A stretch of 64,000 bases of DNA from positions 1 to 64,000 of the forward strand of contig CAJMNM010000004.1 of NCBI GenBank assembly GCA_905214795.1, written 5' to 3'. This document shows positions 62,343 to 64,000 of this stretch, piece after piece. The stretch comes from an uncultured bacterium (GTDB lineage: Bacteria > Bacteroidota > Bacteroidia > Bacteroidales > Bacteroidaceae). The position numbers were made by a program, and so were the translations under genes. The first letter of the stretch is position 1. Each line of letters begins with the position of its first letter. The notes beneath the pieces were generated by a model, which was given only the letters and a program-made list of their open reading frames with translations, was not told the DNA's origin and did no database searches.

Positions 62343-62368
62343 CGATGTGTCCATTTTCGGACATATCG
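62343..62368 (+). promoter_or_regulatory. Operator-like inverted repeat before the efflux operon
   Basis: CGATGTGTCC (62343-62352) and GGACATATCG (62359-62368) pair over 10 positions (one G-T) around ATTTTC. The core TGTCC-N6-GGACA is symmetrical. It sits just upstream of the -33 region of the promoter at 62402, where a repressor or activator could act. Confidence 0.5.
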
Positions 62369-62401
62369 TAAAAACACATTACGCTATCTATCAATATCTT
62401 A

Positions 62402-62409
62402 TATTTTTG
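62402..62409 (+). promoter_or_regulatory. -7 box for the efflux operon
   Basis: TATTTTTG (TAnnTTTG), 49 bases before ATG 62458; it supports that start over a longer in-frame ATG at 62347 that lies upstream of the box. Confidence 0.55.
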
Positions 62410-62457
62410 GCACAGAAATTGCCGTTTATAAAACAAGGAATCTATTATGACCTACAA

Positions 62458-63705
62458 ATGGACAGAAACATACCCGAAAACGAAATCCGCCGCAGGCGTC
62501 TGCTTAATATCTTTAAAATATGTCTGGCCGCCGTCATCATCATCGGTGGCATCACGATTATCATCAACCGGCTTCAAAGCCGGGTAAAACGCTCGTCACT
62601 GAATATCTGCACTGTCGACTGCGGCACCATTGAGGCCAGCCTCAGCGCATACGGCAAAGTGAGACCGGCCTTTGAGGAAATCATCAACTCGCCCATCAAC
62701 ACACGCATCGTAGAGGTGTACCGCCACAGTGGCGACAGTGTGGATGTGGGTACACCATTACTGAAACTGGACTTGCAGAGCATTGAAAACGATTACCGTA
62801 ATCTGCTGAACGAGGAGAAAATGAAATGCTACCAGATAGAGCAGCAGCTCATCAACACAGAAACATCGCTAAGCGACATGGCCTTGCAAATCCGTATCTC
62901 GGAGATGAAGCTCAACCGGCTGCTGGTGGATTATCACAACGAACAGCATCTTGACAGCCTCGGTTCGGGTACAGCCGACCAGGTCCGGCAGGCCGAACTG
63001 GCCTACACCACCGCCCGTCTGGAACTGGAACAGCTCAAACAGCGGTATGACACCGAGAAGGCGGTCAAGGCTGCCGACATGAAGGTGAAACAACTGGAGC
63101 TGGAAATATTCCGGAAAGGCATGGAAGAAACCAGACGTACGCTGGAAGACGCCCGGCTCCGCTCTCCGCACAAAGCCATTCTGACTTATATCAACACGCA
63201 GGTGGGCGCCCGCGTGGCACAAGGCGAACAGATTGCCATCGTGGCCGACCTGGACCACTTCAAGATTGAATGTGAGATTGCCGATAATTATGCAGACCGG
63301 ATAAAGGTGGGCGGAAAGGCGCTGGTACGCATCAACAGGCACATTCTGGACGGCATCATCATTCAGGCAGAACCGCTGAGCAAGGACGGCGTGAACCGGT
63401 TCATCGTACAGACGGACGACCGGCAGAACAGTCTGTTGCGTTCGGGCCAGAAAGCCGATGTCTACGTGGTACAAACCATCAAAGAAGATGCCGTCCGCAT
63501 CAAAAACGCGTCGTTCTACACCGGCCCCGGAAGCTACGATTTGTTTGTGGAGGAAGAAAAAGACAAACTGGTGAAACGGAGAGTCAACCTTGGCGAGTGC
63601 GACTTCGACCATATTGAGGTCATCGAAGGGCTGAAACCGGGCGACAAGGTAGTTATCAGCGACATGAGCGACTATAAGAGTACTCCGACCTTAAAAATCA
63701 AATAA
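62458..63705 (+). CDS. HlyD/MacA-type periplasmic efflux adaptor
   Basis: 415-aa membrane-fusion protein. There is one N-terminal anchor (LLNIFKICLAAVIIIGGITI), a lipoyl half-motif INSPINTRIVEVYRHSGDSV, and a long coiled-coil hairpin (~residues 90-200, with SGTADQVRQAELAYTTAR at the tip). The second lipoyl half follows (DARLRSPHKAILTYINTQ), with beta-barrel and membrane-proximal domains ending GLKPGDKVVISDMSDY. It would link an inner-membrane ABC pump to an outer-membrane channel. The ABC ATPase gene follows after 141 bases. Start chosen at ATG 62458 on promoter grounds. Confidence 0.86.
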   Translation: MDRNIPENEIRRRRLLNIFKICLAAVIIIGGITIIINRLQSRVKRSSLNICTVDCGTIEASLSAYGKVRPAFEEIINSPINTRIVEVYRHSGDSVDVGTPLLKLDLQSIENDYRNLLNEEKMKCYQIEQQLINTETSLSDMALQIRISEMKLNRLLVDYHNEQHLDSLGSGTADQVRQAELAYTTARLELEQLKQRYDTEKAVKAADMKVKQLELEIFRKGMEETRRTLEDARLRSPHKAILTYINTQVGARVAQGEQIAIVADLDHFKIECEIADNYADRIKVGGKALVRINRHILDGIIIQAEPLSKDGVNRFIVQTDDRQNSLLRSGQKADVYVVQTIKEDAVRIKNASFYTGPGSYDLFVEEEKDKLVKRRVNLGECDFDHIEVIEGLKPGDKVVISDMSDYKSTPTLKIK

Positions 63706-63846
63706 AATGACCATTTATGATAAAAACGTAAATTCAAACAGACCCGGGAACTGCTGCGGCAGAACAAGACATTCCGGAATCATCCGGATACAAAAACAAA
63801 CTTAGTCTAATAGACAGATCAAACAAAAAATTAAATCTATAAAATT

Positions 63847-64000
63847 ATGAACAACATGATTCAACTGACCGGTATCAACAAAATATACCGCACAAACGAA
63901 ATCGAAACACAGGCTTTGGAAAACGTCAACCTCACTGTGGAGAAAGGAGAGTTTCTGAGCATAATGGGACCGTCCGGCTGCGGAAAGTCTACACTACTGA
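63847..64000 (+). CDS. ABC transporter ATP-binding protein (MacB/LolD-like), partial at window end
   Basis: The first 51 codons are present: MIQLTGINKIYRTNEIETQA, LENVNLTVEKGEFLSIMG and the Walker A GPSGCGKSTLL. This is the LolD/MacB-ATPase pattern. It continues beyond base 64000. Together with the adaptor it makes the start of a MacAB-type export operon. Confidence 0.85.
   Translation, partial: MNNMIQLTGINKIYRTNEIETQALENVNLTVEKGEFLSIMGPSGCGKSTLL

Noticed and set aside
62869..63612. 247-codon antisense frame over the HlyD-type gene
   Set aside because: It is a shadow of a well-supported adaptor gene, with no domain.
63707..63808. Short ORF between the adaptor and ABC genes
   Set aside because: About 32 codons with no family, hydrophobic segment or conserved context.
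1..64000. tRNA, rRNA and invertible capsule-promoter repeats
   Set aside because: I looked for tRNA-like cloverleaves, rRNA segments and long inverted repeats flanking a promoter near the capsule start, and found none I could support by eye.

Overview
The window looks like the chromosome of a gut Bacteroidales, most likely Bacteroides or Phocaeicola. The reasons are: UpxY/UpxZ-type capsule regulators, a fused SecD-SecF protein, an RNase H1 with a viroplasmin domain, xylB-xylA, and many promoters matching the Bacteroidetes sigma pattern (TTTG about 19-20 bp upstream of TAnnTTTG). The species cannot be fixed from the sequence alone.

Region 1 (1-25.4 kb) is a capsular polysaccharide locus and its accessory cargo. 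It opens with an UpxY antiterminator whose C-terminus looks like a fused UpxZ domain. Next comes a four-gene cassette: an AAA ATPase, a TOPRIM-like protein and two unknowns, resembling OLD/RloAB/PARIS-type defence pairs. A decayed IS66 element follows. The very AT-rich biosynthetic operon (5.05-17.8 kb) encodes a Wzx flippase, two hexapeptide acyltransferases, a Wzy polymerase, GT2/GT32/GT4/GT26 glycosyltransferases, an FrhB-like iron-sulfur protein and a pyruvyl transferase. It is followed by GC-richer GDP-mannose/GDP-fucose genes (manC, gmd, fcl). A frameshifted acyltransferase relic and a stand-alone UpxZ close the locus. Behind it sits a two-gene GHKL ATPase/STAS-like cassette enclosed by two near-identical terminators, then a GT8 glycosyltransferase.

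Region 2 (25.5-35.7 kb) is housekeeping: secDF, an EEP-family hydrolase and a rhomboid protease on the minus strand, then hup, argS, an RNase H and an LTA-synthase-like phosphotransferase on the plus strand.

Region 3 (35.7-48.8 kb) looks like a lipopolysaccharide/lipooligosaccharide locus built around galactofuranose. It has UDP-galactopyranose mutase, three GlfT2-like transferases, further GT2/GT8/GT90 enzymes, an LPS-kinase-like protein, an MsbA-type exporter and an LpxL-type acyltransferase.

Region 4 (48.9-64 kb) holds pdxB, the acpP-fabF-rnc operon, a GH3-family/lipoprotein/DUF3108 operon, a Crp/Fnr regulator divergent from xylB-xylA, a 1.4-kb non-coding stretch with a 160-bp palindromic repeat element, and the start of an ABC-type efflux operon that runs off the window.

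The observations most worth following are the UpxY-UpxZ fusion and the bookended capsule locus, the ATPase-TOPRIM cassette, the GHKL/STAS-like cassette between duplicated terminators, and the 160-bp element with 22-bp periodicity.
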